This document shows, piece by piece, positions 1 to 31,000 of a stretch of DNA of 64,000 nucleotides. The notes beneath the pieces were generated by a model. That model saw nothing but the letters and a program-made list of their open reading frames with translations, had not been told where the DNA came from and did no database searches. This DNA is from Haliotis asinina. Its lineage: Eukaryota > Mollusca > Gastropoda > Lepetellida > Haliotidae. Both the position numbers and the translations under genes were made by a program. Each line of letters starts with the position of its first letter. Within the stretch, counting starts at the first letter, position 1. The DNA is taken from NCBI RefSeq assembly GCF_037392515.1, contig NC_090291.1, positions 28,196,001 to 28,260,000 of the forward strand. Direction: 5' to 3'.

Positions 1-19268
<19,268 letters not shown>

Positions 19269-19308
19269 GGCTGGCTTCACCATTTCCATCCAAGCAGAAT
19301 AAGACACA

Positions 19309-19767
19309 TCACTCCCTACATCATCACCAGGTTTGGGGAAGTGTTCATTTTCCTCTCAATTTCATGCCAGACTTTTCCATCCGATTCATCGAAACATGAC
19401 CACTATTTGATCATACTTATATGCCAGTCACTTTACAGTAAAAACCTTTGAGTTCAGCAGCATCAAATGTGCTGAATATACTGCACACATACATGCAATT
19501 GCCCCTTTACTTTGTCATGGTCCCATTGTAAATGTGACAAACATCAGATGGTAATTTACAATAAGTTGGTAGTTGTCCTCTTTATGTCACCATGGTGACA
19601 GTAGAGATGGCATTTTCAACCAGTCATCAGATCTGAAAAAGAACAAAGAAATTATTTACTCCCATGAATTGTATATGTGGGTGATACAAAAACAATCCAT
19701 TGAGCATCAACATGTGATATTGAGACATGATAACAACAACCAAGTCAGAGAGCAAATTATGTTTCAA
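19309..19767. other. Upstream flank of MBTPS1 coding exon 1
   Basis: I see no coding sequence that can be supported here. The 5' UTR of MBTPS1, and possibly a non-coding exon further up, should lie in this direction, but no splice pair or TATA box stands out. Confidence 0.3.
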
Positions 19768-20130
19768 TGCTCATGAAACGTGAGTAAAATCTCAATGATT
19801 CTCTGTGATGAGTATCAAACAACAGTTAGTGGATGAAGTTTGGGGTTTTTTTATTGCTAAATGCCAGTCACCAATATTCCATCTATATGCCGGTGGTCTG
19901 TAAATAATCAAGTCTTGACCATAGAATTCAGTGATCAACATTATGAGTATTGATCAGTGTATTTGGGATATGATGACATGTATCAGCAGAGTCAGCAAAC
20001 CTGACCACCTGATCTGTTAGTCACTTCTTATAACAAGCATGGGTTCATACTGACCACCTGATCTGTCAGTCACTTCTTACGACAAACATGGGTTCATACT
20101 GACCACTCCTAAGGCAGATCTTCACAGATG
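19768..20130 (-). repeat. Gastropod short repeat, longer subfamily
   Basis: It starts gctcatgaaacgtgagtaaa, an extension of about 75 bp also present at 62,289 (gcttatgaaacgtgtgtaaa), and continues into the common body (ggtggtctgtaaataatcaa). The block ctgaccacctgatctgt with its surroundings is tandemly duplicated near 20,000-20,060. Confidence 0.65.
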
Positions 20131-23100
20131 TCAGACAGCAAGTATAAACATGACACATACATATGAAAAACACAAAGTAATGGGAATCTAACAGTAGAAA
20201 ATATCTTATGCAACATTTACAACACTGTGAAAGTGTGAGTGAGTTTTGTTTGACAGTTCACAAAGAAGAATATGTCTTTGTTGTATTTAAAGTGATAGCT
20301 GGTGTATATTCCCTGTATTGAAAAAGATGCTGGCATTGCTGCACTAAATTTTGAGTCATGCAGAAATTGCTTTGTTAGTAGCTTTCGTGTATATTTTTAA
20401 AGCATGAATCTCACTGGTTCAAGTGATGAAAGAACATGTTTCTGTCCAAGAGGCTAAATGAATCTCTTTGACTAATTACAGACTAAAACAGCCTGCATGC
20501 ACTGCACTATTTGTGGTTTCATGCTTATGTCATTAAGTCTCAGTACGTAATCTCTTGTCATGGACGTAAATGTTAAAGGCACAGAGTAAAGTAAACTGGA
20601 AATAGAAATGTATCTAATCTAGCATGTATTTTCAAGTGCAGACCTGCAGATAATGCAGGTGAGGCTGTTACATGAGTCACAAGTTCACCTCGCTTGCCAA
20701 GAGTCAAAATGAGTTCAGTCACTGAACTCAGTTGGTTTGCAACAGCAGAAACTGTGATGTTTTCAGTGGCATATCACTGATGCCACAACTGTCTACATAC
20801 TAGTTGCATTTTACAATTATGCTTTAACAGTTGAGTTCATTTAATGGTACAGGTTTCATGGAAAATGTTGTGAATATTTACTGAAAGACCACGTGCCAAC
20901 TGAATATGATAACAATCACAAGAATCCAGAAATGTTTCATATGCTGAATTATTCAAAGTTCAATATTTGTGACATCTTAGTATCTAACAGGAATCCGATA
21001 ACACGACTGTAACCTGATCTAAAGCAGTCACGGTAAACGAAAATCCCCACAATTTGAAAATTATTCAAGGTGAATGATGACAAATAGTGACAACAGACAA
21101 AACAAAAAAGCAGTACATATAAAAGCCGAAATGATCAACGAGAGTACATGCAGAACACGGGTTTCGCACAGGCATGGTAAGAAATATCATAACTGCATTA
21201 TTGTCAGTGTTTCGCCCTTTATGAGCTGATTGAAGCTCGTCAGTACCAGGGTACTACACTGATATATAAAACATCGATAATGTAAAGACATATAGAAATA
21301 CGAAACGTGCCACGAAAATCAACAAATGTTGTTATTTTTAACTGGATGAATATTAGGTTGACCTAAAATCCTTTCCTAAAATGTGCTCCATTTCGATAAT
21401 AATCAACCAATCTAATTTCTTTCGTGAGGGCTATTCATTGCCAAATTGTGTGTAGTAGACATGACAAAAGGTTATTCCTAACTAACCTGAAGTAAACTGA
21501 CCATCTGCGTTCGGCCGTAAATTGTAAACAAAGACAATTATCGCTACATTCCTCATGCTCTGTTCAACTTAGTCTTCTTCCATATTATGTCGTGTATATA
21601 GCCACAGCCTATTTTTATTTCCAGCCGAAACATGGATGTAAGGCTCATTCCCATTGGCTGAAAACTAAAAAGGTATCCAGGCACATTAGCGGAATAGGAG
21701 CTTTATAGCCGCTAATCTTTGCAATTCTTTCTACTATTTTACCTCAGTAAAATACGTGTTGGCATCGCGTATGTCGCTGATTCCACAAAATTAGAAAAAA
21801 ATATTAAAAAGCACTAAATTAAATCCAAAGTAAAAGACAATCGGTTTCTGTAACATGGACTAGTTTGGGTTCAATTAATGCTCTCAAAAACAATTAACGC
21901 GTATTCTCTTTTTATGGCTAGGCTTTTATTTCACGTGCTCGTTAATAGTAGACAATGTCTCTCAACCAACCACATTTATGGTGGTATAAAGTCTCACAGT
22001 CCTCGCACAACATTATTTCCCAATCGGCCCAACCCCTCTGCAACCAGGGACAACCTGCAACATACAGTCTCTATATATAGTCTCCCTGCTACAACGCTAC
22101 AGCACCAACCGTACTCGTGGTTTCCATCAAAGAGGGAAACGTCAGGACTTCTCATGATAATATTAATTGACAAGCCTTCCTGTTAGTTCTGTTTGTGTAG
22201 TGGTTGAAAGGGTCATTAAGGGCAGAGACCATATGGTTAAAGGTGTACTACAGACTCCGGCAAATTGGCCAGAACATCACATTTATCAGGAATAGAAATG
22301 TCCACTAGCTGGCACGTAGATACACCACCAACTGGTCACTACAATAAGCATAAATTCATAAATAATACCAGGGATACTCTACAACTATCTATATGGGCTC
22401 CCTGGTAATACTAAGTATTACGCTAAGATGATTTCATTCATGGAGTAACGCCGTGCGCGTGTTTCTGGCTGCTGTGCATGGTCTAACCTGTGTCAGTTTT
22501 ATAGAACTAGCTCGCTGCGACATCACGTAGTTTAACATGGACTCCCAACAGACATGTTATACTGCCTCCGTGCAGGTCACTTCCTTAAGATGACCACTAC
22601 CTTGACTAGTACTGACCATGACTATAAAAACTCTCTTATTAAAGATATTGCTTATTATTTATCTATTAACCAGAAATGATTACTTATCAAATTTGATGTG
22701 GAAATGTTGAAGTCTAACTAAAACTAAACGTCGGCGTTGTTGATCGAGGTAACTAACACTAGTTTGTTTCGAACTAAACCTTAGACGCCGTAACGTTTAA
22801 ACAGTAAATATGTACAAATGTGGCAATGCATTGCAAGCTGCCACTCACTCGCCCCTAACCTAGCTGTAAGAATTTACAGGCTAATCGACTTGTCCCTGAA
22901 ATACACGGAGTTCCACGAGATACACACTATAAATGACGTAAAATTACCTCGACATCAGTTCCTATTATTGGAACAATAACTAGGAAAGTGGCTAGAATGA
23001 CTGTCATCATGACTTCATGATAGTTGCATGTGGTATATGACTTCATGATTTTAACAGATCTGCACGTTGATTGGTCAGTTGAAGTAACACTATGTCGAGG

Positions 23101-23870
23101 GGCTCCCTTTACCCCCTGACGTCATCTATTATGTATGACGCGACGTTATCGGAATAATCTAACTACCTTCTGTGAAGTTCATCTGTACAGTTGATATTTC
23201 GTACATGAATTCTCCTTTCCGTAGTCGTAATTGTCAGTCACATGTTCAAAACATTATGGAATGTTTATCCTTTTGAAAGAATGTTGTGGGTCGCTCGCAC
23301 AACGCTTGTCGTTTAGCCGCTCGGGGCAGATCATTCACAACTCCTCGTACCTCTTTGGGCATTTTTATAATTCCGTCACGATCTGACATGCAACAGCAAA
23401 ATTTGAGTGTCTGAAACGTAACCATACACCGCATCAGATCGAGTGAGTGAGGCAAGTAGACTTACAGAAAGTTACACACGCGAGTATCTGCGTGGATAAC
23501 CCCTGTTAGCATGCTTATTTTGTGTGGTACCCACGTCGGGATGTGGCACCATGTGTTCATTACCATTCTGACAAAACACTGAATATTATTTAAGCGCATC
23601 AATCAATATTACTTTCGTGGAGTACCGGCCTTCGCTGTCTTGCCAGAGCCTAAACATCAAAGATTTAATATTTTTAAACAAAAATATGTTGAATTAATGA
23701 AATGCATTATGGTGGTCTAATATACATGTTATATGGGCTATTGCCATCTAGATATATGTGGGTATAAGAAGTGTTAATCAAGGACAGTGATTAAATAACC
23801 TCAGACTATCTGCCACGGCGATGGTAATGGAGCGCTCTATGTTCCATCAGTCGATTCCCATTTTGGTATG
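20131..23870. other. Non-coding stretch between MBTPS1 and the next gene
   Basis: There is no supportable gene. Short open frames at 21,878-22,186 (plus) and 23,246-23,455 (minus) have no recognised motifs. The sequence is AT-rich with a mild CpG rise near 23.1-23.4 kb. Unidentified repeats are possible at 22.2-22.45 kb. Confidence 0.35.
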
Positions 23871-24177
23871 AACCACACTTACGATGCATTGTGGGATACT
23901 TGTCAAAATGGAGGAGGTTGTTGAGGAGGAAGAAGGCAAACACATTCAGCTTACTTGACCGCCCATGACGCTGTATTCACCAAAATGCAGAGACAGCATT
24001 CAGTGACACTGTTTAAATATTAACACGATAGTCTTTTTGAAAATGGTACACAACAGTTCATTGTTGACACGGCGGGACGAAGTGTCATGGTGGTTGACAA
24101 ATCTCAACAAAATGTCAGTTTACGTCTTTGGAAAGTACAGTGATGTAATTCTTCTGACATGATGCTGATGGTCCCTG
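23870..24177 (+). promoter_or_regulatory. Candidate promoter and 5' UTR exon of the C39-like gene
   Basis: gatgcattgtgggatactt at about 23,884-23,902 resembles the ZNF143/THAP11-type element of housekeeping promoters. A consensus donor CCTG|GTAAGA follows at 24,177/24,178 and could splice to the acceptor at 25,875. Joining them leaves the first in-frame start at 25,879, preceded by short upstream frames. No TATA box is apparent. This is inferred from sequence only. Confidence 0.3.
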
Positions 24178-25875
24178 GTAAGATTTCTACTTAACATATT
24201 CGACGATTGCTCATTGGGAACACTTTTACAACCTGTACTCTGCCTCAATGCATCAAACAAAACGAACGCTGACACTATTTGCGACATCTACAAATCTTTA
24301 ATAAAGTTTACAATTTTCAGTAAGTTTGAATGTAGGACCTATGTATTCTTGAGCAATATTTATGGAAAAAGCATTGGGCAATGCAGTTTGCATGCAACAG
24401 CCAGAGAAGTAATGGTCTTAATTCTTTATATGACGAAGCAAACACACTCTCAGGTATACACGCTACCCTGACAAACATTACTGCTTCAAATATCACTTCC
24501 AGTTAGCTTCTAGGATTACTTTAAAAGTGATATTACATGTTTCATCATGTCACTGACAATAACAGTCATGTAAATATCAAGGCATTTTTCACAAGTCTAG
24601 TGTAATTTGGTCTGTTCATACAAATTGTCACTTATCAAAGAAGAAAACTTTCTGTTTATAGAAACATAATAAACTATGTGCTAAAATGTTGATACATTGT
24701 AACTGTTACATCATATACCATGATATGTATGAACAGTAATTATTGTGGTATGACAGGAAGTAAAACCCTTTAAGCATGCTAACCAAACAGAATCTGATGA
24801 GTAACACTGGACAGCTAGTTTAAAGAAGGCATATAGTATAATGGATTACAATATGGGACATTCATGATGCATAAATAACAAGTCAAATATTGATCTTGTT
24901 GATAGTTGTCACAATTGCACTATTTTACCATTAGTAGAATCTGATAGGAGTTGTGGTATTGTATGTGGCAGTAGAGCTATAGAGATACCAGTACATGTGT
25001 TGCAAGTCAAATATTGATAGTTGTCACCAAAACTGTGTTAATTATCATCAGTGTCACATATATCTTATCTAGAAAATATTTCACTGCCATACTCACCATT
25101 TTCTCATAGGGTTTGGCAGGCATTCAATAGTTACCTTGCTGACATGATGCTGAATATCGTAGTCACTACGAATTTTAACTTCAAACTACGCCAATACAAT
25201 TCCACTAGAAATCCTACGAAATTTGAATAAAATGCATTAATATTCGGATATATAGACAAAATATATTTTCAACGATGAAATACATTTTCGGACTTCATGT
25301 GCCTTCCATTCATCATATTCAATCAAATTAATGACATATTTGAACTGGAATGATTGCAAGTAACAAACATAATTTTAGCGAAGCTGATTTCAATACCTTT
25401 GCGATTTGACACATTTAGTTCAGGCAGAAATAATTTAACCATGTGACTGTAATATTCTTTTTTTTTCTCAGAATCCATCATGATTTTGTTTATTTTGTTA
25501 ACTAGTAATTTTATGGTCAAGCTACTAATTTTGAATGTTGAAACTACTATTTGCAACACTTTGGGGTTGGCATCTCTGTTAAAGCATTCAGTTATAACAC
25601 AAGTATCCAGGTTCATTTTCTAACATGGATGCTGTGTGTAAAGCCATTTTTGGTGTTCCCAGCCATATTGCACTCACGCCATTCATTCACATCATACACC
25701 TGATATTTGTAGATTATTAGGTATGATAAGATGAATCGATCATTTATTGTTGGAATCTGCTTTATTTATCTGTATTCTATCTTTACAATTTCAACATATT
25801 TACCATGTTAAAAAGTTCAATTAAAATTTTCCCAGAACTTCATCATCCTTATTACACTTATTCTTTTTCCCACAG
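24178..25875 (+). other. Putative intron 1 of the C39-like gene
   Basis: The stretch is AT-rich with no coding signal. It holds a small direct repeat (agtcaaatattgat near 24,880 and 25,000) and a right end ggttggcatctctg at 25,565-25,578 matching the MITE at 9.7-10.06 kb. It closes with a strong polypyrimidine tract and acceptor (ttctttttcccacag). Confidence 0.35.
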
Positions 25876-28085
25876 GAAATGTCAAGTGGTGAAAACATTT
25901 CAAGCATGTCAGAGAGGGATTCCAGTGGTGAAAGTAGACAGAACAGGAACTGTCTTGGTCACCAGTTTGATCCAGGTTCCAGCTCTAAACCTATCACCAG
26001 CCACATGAATCTTGTGGATGGAACACAGATGCCGTTGGGTGTTAATCTTCCCGACAACCCCCAAGCAAATGGATATGGGGGCACGTCAACATCTAGTGAA
26101 GATGATGATTATGTTGATGCAGTGGTCAATGGCAGTATGTGCAATGGGTCAGCTCATGGGAATGAAAACCACATTAACAGCAAGGCTTTAACCATGCGAG
26201 CAAGTGAATCAAATTCTCAATTTGAAGAATCAACAGATCATCACTGTGCGAATGGAAGAGAAGGACGTGGCCATATTTCTGTATCCAGCAGTGCTGTGAA
26301 TTCTCCATTTGCAACCTTTAATGGCAGGGATCGGAGTGTTAGACCTAAACAACCTATACCACCAAGGCCGAAATCTGTTCAGAAAAACAAGAAAACATGT
26401 GAGCGAGAAACTTTGCAGAGTTCGACAGAGCCTGCCTTCCTAAGTGGACACTCTCCAAGTCAGTCTATGCAGCAACATAATGTAAATCTGCATAATACCC
26501 ACGTACGACCTCCTGTGTGTGTGCTTTCAGATGTAAATAATCAACAAAATGGTTTTGTGGGTCATCGCACATCTAATGGTGTTTATCACTCTCCTTACAT
26601 GCCCTGTACCAGACCTCAGAGTCTTATGTTATCTCACATACACATGGAAAATAGACCAGCTAATATTTGTGGCAATGGTGAGTTAGATGAACCTGATTTG
26701 TTTGATATGGTTGATGAAGGTGCCGTCTGTGATTATGATAAACTGCTTTTAAGTGATGAACATAATTCTCCCTCTGAGAATAGTCGGAGTGAGGAGGCAG
26801 ACAGTGAGTTTTTGAATTACCACTTTCCCAACACCCAGCTTGATGGCATGGCTGTGAATTGCAGTCATTGTAACCATGTTAACATAAATGAACATTGCCA
26901 GTATTCCACAGACTCCCAACATGGAGAGTCATTCCATAATTCTCAAGGACAGTGTATGTGCAGATCCAATCTTTCAGCATCAGGTGAAGTAGATTTTGAC
27001 AATAGTGATTACTTGAAGCTGTTTGATGAGATGGATGGTGAACATTATTCGGCAGAGGATGAAGCACAAGAGACCTGGGAGGATACAGGGGACTTCATTG
27101 ACACAGATCTTCCAGCACAAACTCCAGGAATGATGTCAAGTTCAGCTGGGTCCTCCTCTTCTCTCAGTGAAGATGAAGGGGCTGGAGGGCTTTTTCATGA
27201 AGTGAGTCGAGACTCAAAAGAAAATGACCTCTCGAGCAACAGACTCAATTCAGACATTGTTCCATGTGGAATCCTTGGTGACAGGATGTATGGACACTTA
27301 AAGAAGGGAGGCAATTTGTGTTTTCCAGGTGATGCTTCCATGTGTCCTTCCCAGAGATTGGTCATGGAGTCCAGTCATCACCATGGTGTCAACAGTAGTG
27401 AGAGTGAGAATGGAGATGATTATCAAGTGGACATGGTTCTTAACTGTGATGCAAATGAAGTGTTTTATGAAGAAGGAGCAGCAAGCTTAGAAGCTGCTGC
27501 AAGTTCTCGGAACATTCGGCCAACAGGACTTCATAATGGCGCTGGAAGTGGGTACTGTGTTCATAATGATGGTGTGAGACTTGAGCCTAAAGGTCCTGTC
27601 CATCATGAGCATGTTGGTGGCGACACAGCTGACTGTGGTATTAGGCCATCACTGTTGTGTCAGGATCAGACTGTTCCCCAAGGCTCAGCCAGCTGCCAGC
27701 ATAGTTCCTGCCCAATGGCTGTCCCGGCTGGCTTATGTGTGAATAACTTGAGCAGCAGGTCACCTCCAAACGTTGAACCATCCGCTGGGGGCTACCATGT
27801 TCCAGTGTCAAACTTCCAAAATGACAAAAGTAACAATCACCAAAAAGTGTTTATAAAATTTAATGTTACAAACCAAGAACGGAAAAGAACAATAGGGCAC
27901 ATAAAGAGAGATTCCTCTCACCTTGGTTCTCCCATATCCCCGGATGATCCGGAGTCTAGTCAGATGGAAGATGAGGATGGGGACCTCCCAATGGATCAGT
28001 ATGAGTACCAGCATGTACCAGAATATTTCCAGGAGCAGATGCTGATGATTGCTGCAGAGATGGCTAGGACTCGAGTCAATGCTGA
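25876..28085 (+). CDS. C39-like gene, first coding exon (disordered region)
   Basis: The ATG at 25,879 opens a 2.2-kb exon. Serine- and acidic-rich patches include SSAGSSSSLSEDEGAGG and TWEDTGDFIDTDLP. The exon closes with a helix-like block (EYFQEQMLMIAAEMARTRV). The donor GA|GTTAGT (28,085/28,086) leaves phase 2, which the next exon completes as Glu736. Reading through the donor gives a false open frame to 28,158. Confidence 0.88.
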
Positions 28086-31000
28086 GTTAGTATTTACTTT
28101 CTTAACTCTGCTAATCTTTTGTACAATGAGACTGTCTTGTCTTGGTAATATGTTATAAGTTGTTCACTGGTCATGAGGGTGCCATGGGTTGATGTACTCT
28201 CAATGGTTGTTTATGTTATCTGAGTCTGAAGGCTGTGGGGAACATGTACAAACACTGAGGATACATTAACCCATGGGCAATAAGGGATCTGTGAAGAATC
28301 TATTTATTTAACAAACACCTCAGTGTTAATTTTGAATTATTTGAAGTACATGTGCCTATTTTGTAGCCATCGCCATATTTTGCAGACAAGAAAAACAGAT
28401 TTAGAGTTATCTCCCTTTCATTGATTGTATTCACAAATGTCAGTAATGTGGGAGGGGTACATTTAAAATAACAGAAGAGTGTTCAGGTAGTCGGAAAGCA
28501 ACATTTATGTGTGAGGTGCTTGTGCTATCAACCTTTGGTTAGCAAGGTGTACCCAAGACTATTTACCAGGGACTGTTGCAATCTGTTGTGCAGAACCGCT
28601 TTTCCCTTGGGGAGGGGGGGGTATTTTTTGGCCTGTTATGCCGTAAGGTTTTCCATCATGGTACCTTTGCCATTTGGGTTTACCAAATGGTAAATGTCTG
28701 AGAGTTCCATTGCTCTGTGCAGTCATCCTTTATTTTGCATGTGGTGACATGATGTGACTGAATTGGAATAATGTTGAAAACAGCTTTTAAACCATACTGA
28801 TTCATGGATTTCTTACCACGTTAAGGTATATTAAAGGCTGCAATGTCACTTTCAATATGTGTGAATTAACCAACAGTTAACAACTCTAAAGCATTTTGTA
28901 ACATTTTTGAACAGTGAATTTGTCCATATTTGAACATGGTTGTACACATTGTTACTGTAACAGCAGTTGCTCAAACAAGATGAAAGTGGATATCAAATCA
29001 ATTTGTTACAGATATTGTGGAGTCATACTATTTTTATATAGATCATCACTTACATTAAGCATATTTCTCCACCAGTTTGGCTTTGACATTGCTGATCTAT
29101 TAGCCTGTTAGCTCAAGTGAAATTTATTTGGCTGGTGGCTATTTGACATACTCCTTATTAGAGCTGTGACGATATATCGTCATATCGATAATCGTGATAC
29201 TCGATAAATATATCGATACTTTTATCGTATCGTGATACGTATCGTTGACCTCAATATTGTTAATTGTTACTAGAAATTGACGGTTTTGTCAATATTTACA
29301 CAGTAACTTGATGTCAAAATATACGTTTCTAAAGGAAGTAACATACCCTCATATGTTTCAAATCGTATTGTATCGTTCCAAGACATCGCGATGCGTATTG
29401 TATCATGAATTTTGTGTATCATCACACCTCTACTCCTTATTTTGTTGAGCTGTCTTGTCCAGAAAATACAGAAATACTGCTAAATATTTCCCGACATGTT
29501 ACACAACCGATGCTCCCACCATTCCTTGTCAGATTCATCACTTAGGATGAGCAGGTCACTGGTAGAAATTTATTTGAAGTGTGCCACTGAGCACTCTTAA
29601 AGATATTGAGGCCCTTTGAAACTTATGTGCCACTACATGATGTCCTAAAAAACCCGACCGCTGGTCAAGGATTCTGGATTCCGACACCCATTACAGTGAA
29701 TGAGTGAGTCAGTTTTTATTCTGCTTTAAATAGTATTATAGCAGTATTGCTGTGGGGACTCGCATCTGTGCATTTGGCATGACAGGGAAACGCTTTTGCA
29801 ACCTGGCACCCCACCACCCCTCCAAATCCTAACATGGTGAAGAGATTTTCGTTACCAGTGCAGCAACCTGCTTTACCTACTTGTCTGTTTTTTTAAGGTC
29901 CGGTGTCTCGGAGCCCATCTACGAGGACATTGAACCACTGCCTGAGACGGAGGAAGCTGGCAACATGGCTGCCTCTGGTCTTCCTGCAGATGCTCAACAG
30001 AAAGAAGCAGCCTACAGAAAGGTTAGCAAACAAAACAGGAGATGGATTGTACCCTCACATTGCTTAGCTTATGATGTTATTAGAATAATACTCAACTAAC
30101 ACTCAGTAACAGGCATTTGTGAAAGTTTCCTTGAATCTTAATCTGAGTTTACTTTCAGCCTTGTTCTTATTCAGTAATGTGAAAGGAGCATGTAGTTGGA
30201 GGGGATCCAGATAGGCACTGTTCTTCCAAAAAATTAAACAAGTTATTTTGACATGCTTATATGTGGCAAGACTTGGTGTGATTTATTCCTGACGGTTGAA
30301 GAAATACAAACAAAACAGCAACAAAAATATATTTATGTATGTATATGATGACAGAAATCCACAAAATAATGACTCAGCATGAATATCCATCCTATCTGTT
30401 TCAGCTGTATCTTCAGGCAGAGATTACAGCTACAGATATCACAATGTAACATTCACAATCACTGTCACTTGGCATTGATATCATGTCACATTACCGTCTA
30501 ACGACATCAGTGGTTGTTTAAATACATCTTTGCTTTTCAAAGATGGACGCAAGTTTTCAATTGAATGGTTTTCCTTTGCCATATGCTGCTTGTATCAGCT
30601 GTTTTCATCTTGAGAAAGGAAATATCTTGAATTTTACTTCCACTAAGTTCCAGTGGTGTTGGAGCATTTTTCATTGTGAGCACTTAACGGAATGCAACAT
30701 GTTTTAGGGTCCTTAAGTTGGACATCCATGCTGTCCGTTTTTATGCATTCTGATTGGACTGTGTATTCGTCTTGACAACTTTGGCGTATTATCATTATTA
30801 TAGCATGAATAACATGTTCTGCAGAGCAGTCATGTCTACAGTCTATGTGGAACAGTTCTAAGTGTTTGAAATTAACAGTTTTTATTATATATGATTTTCA
30901 ACTACATATTTGCAAATTCCCTGTTATTCTTTGGCCTTAATACATGTGTTCCCTTAGTAATGTTGCAAAAGTTGTATAAGATGCCTTGTAGTTCTTGACT

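Noticed and set aside
21878..22186. 102-residue plus-strand frame
   Set aside because: It has no domain or splice context and its composition is like the surrounding non-coding DNA.
28086..28158. Continuation of the large open frame past 28,085
   Set aside because: The GTTAGT donor at 28,086 joined to 29,898 restores a frame that continues into the conserved domain. The read-through sequence is hydrophobic intron translation.
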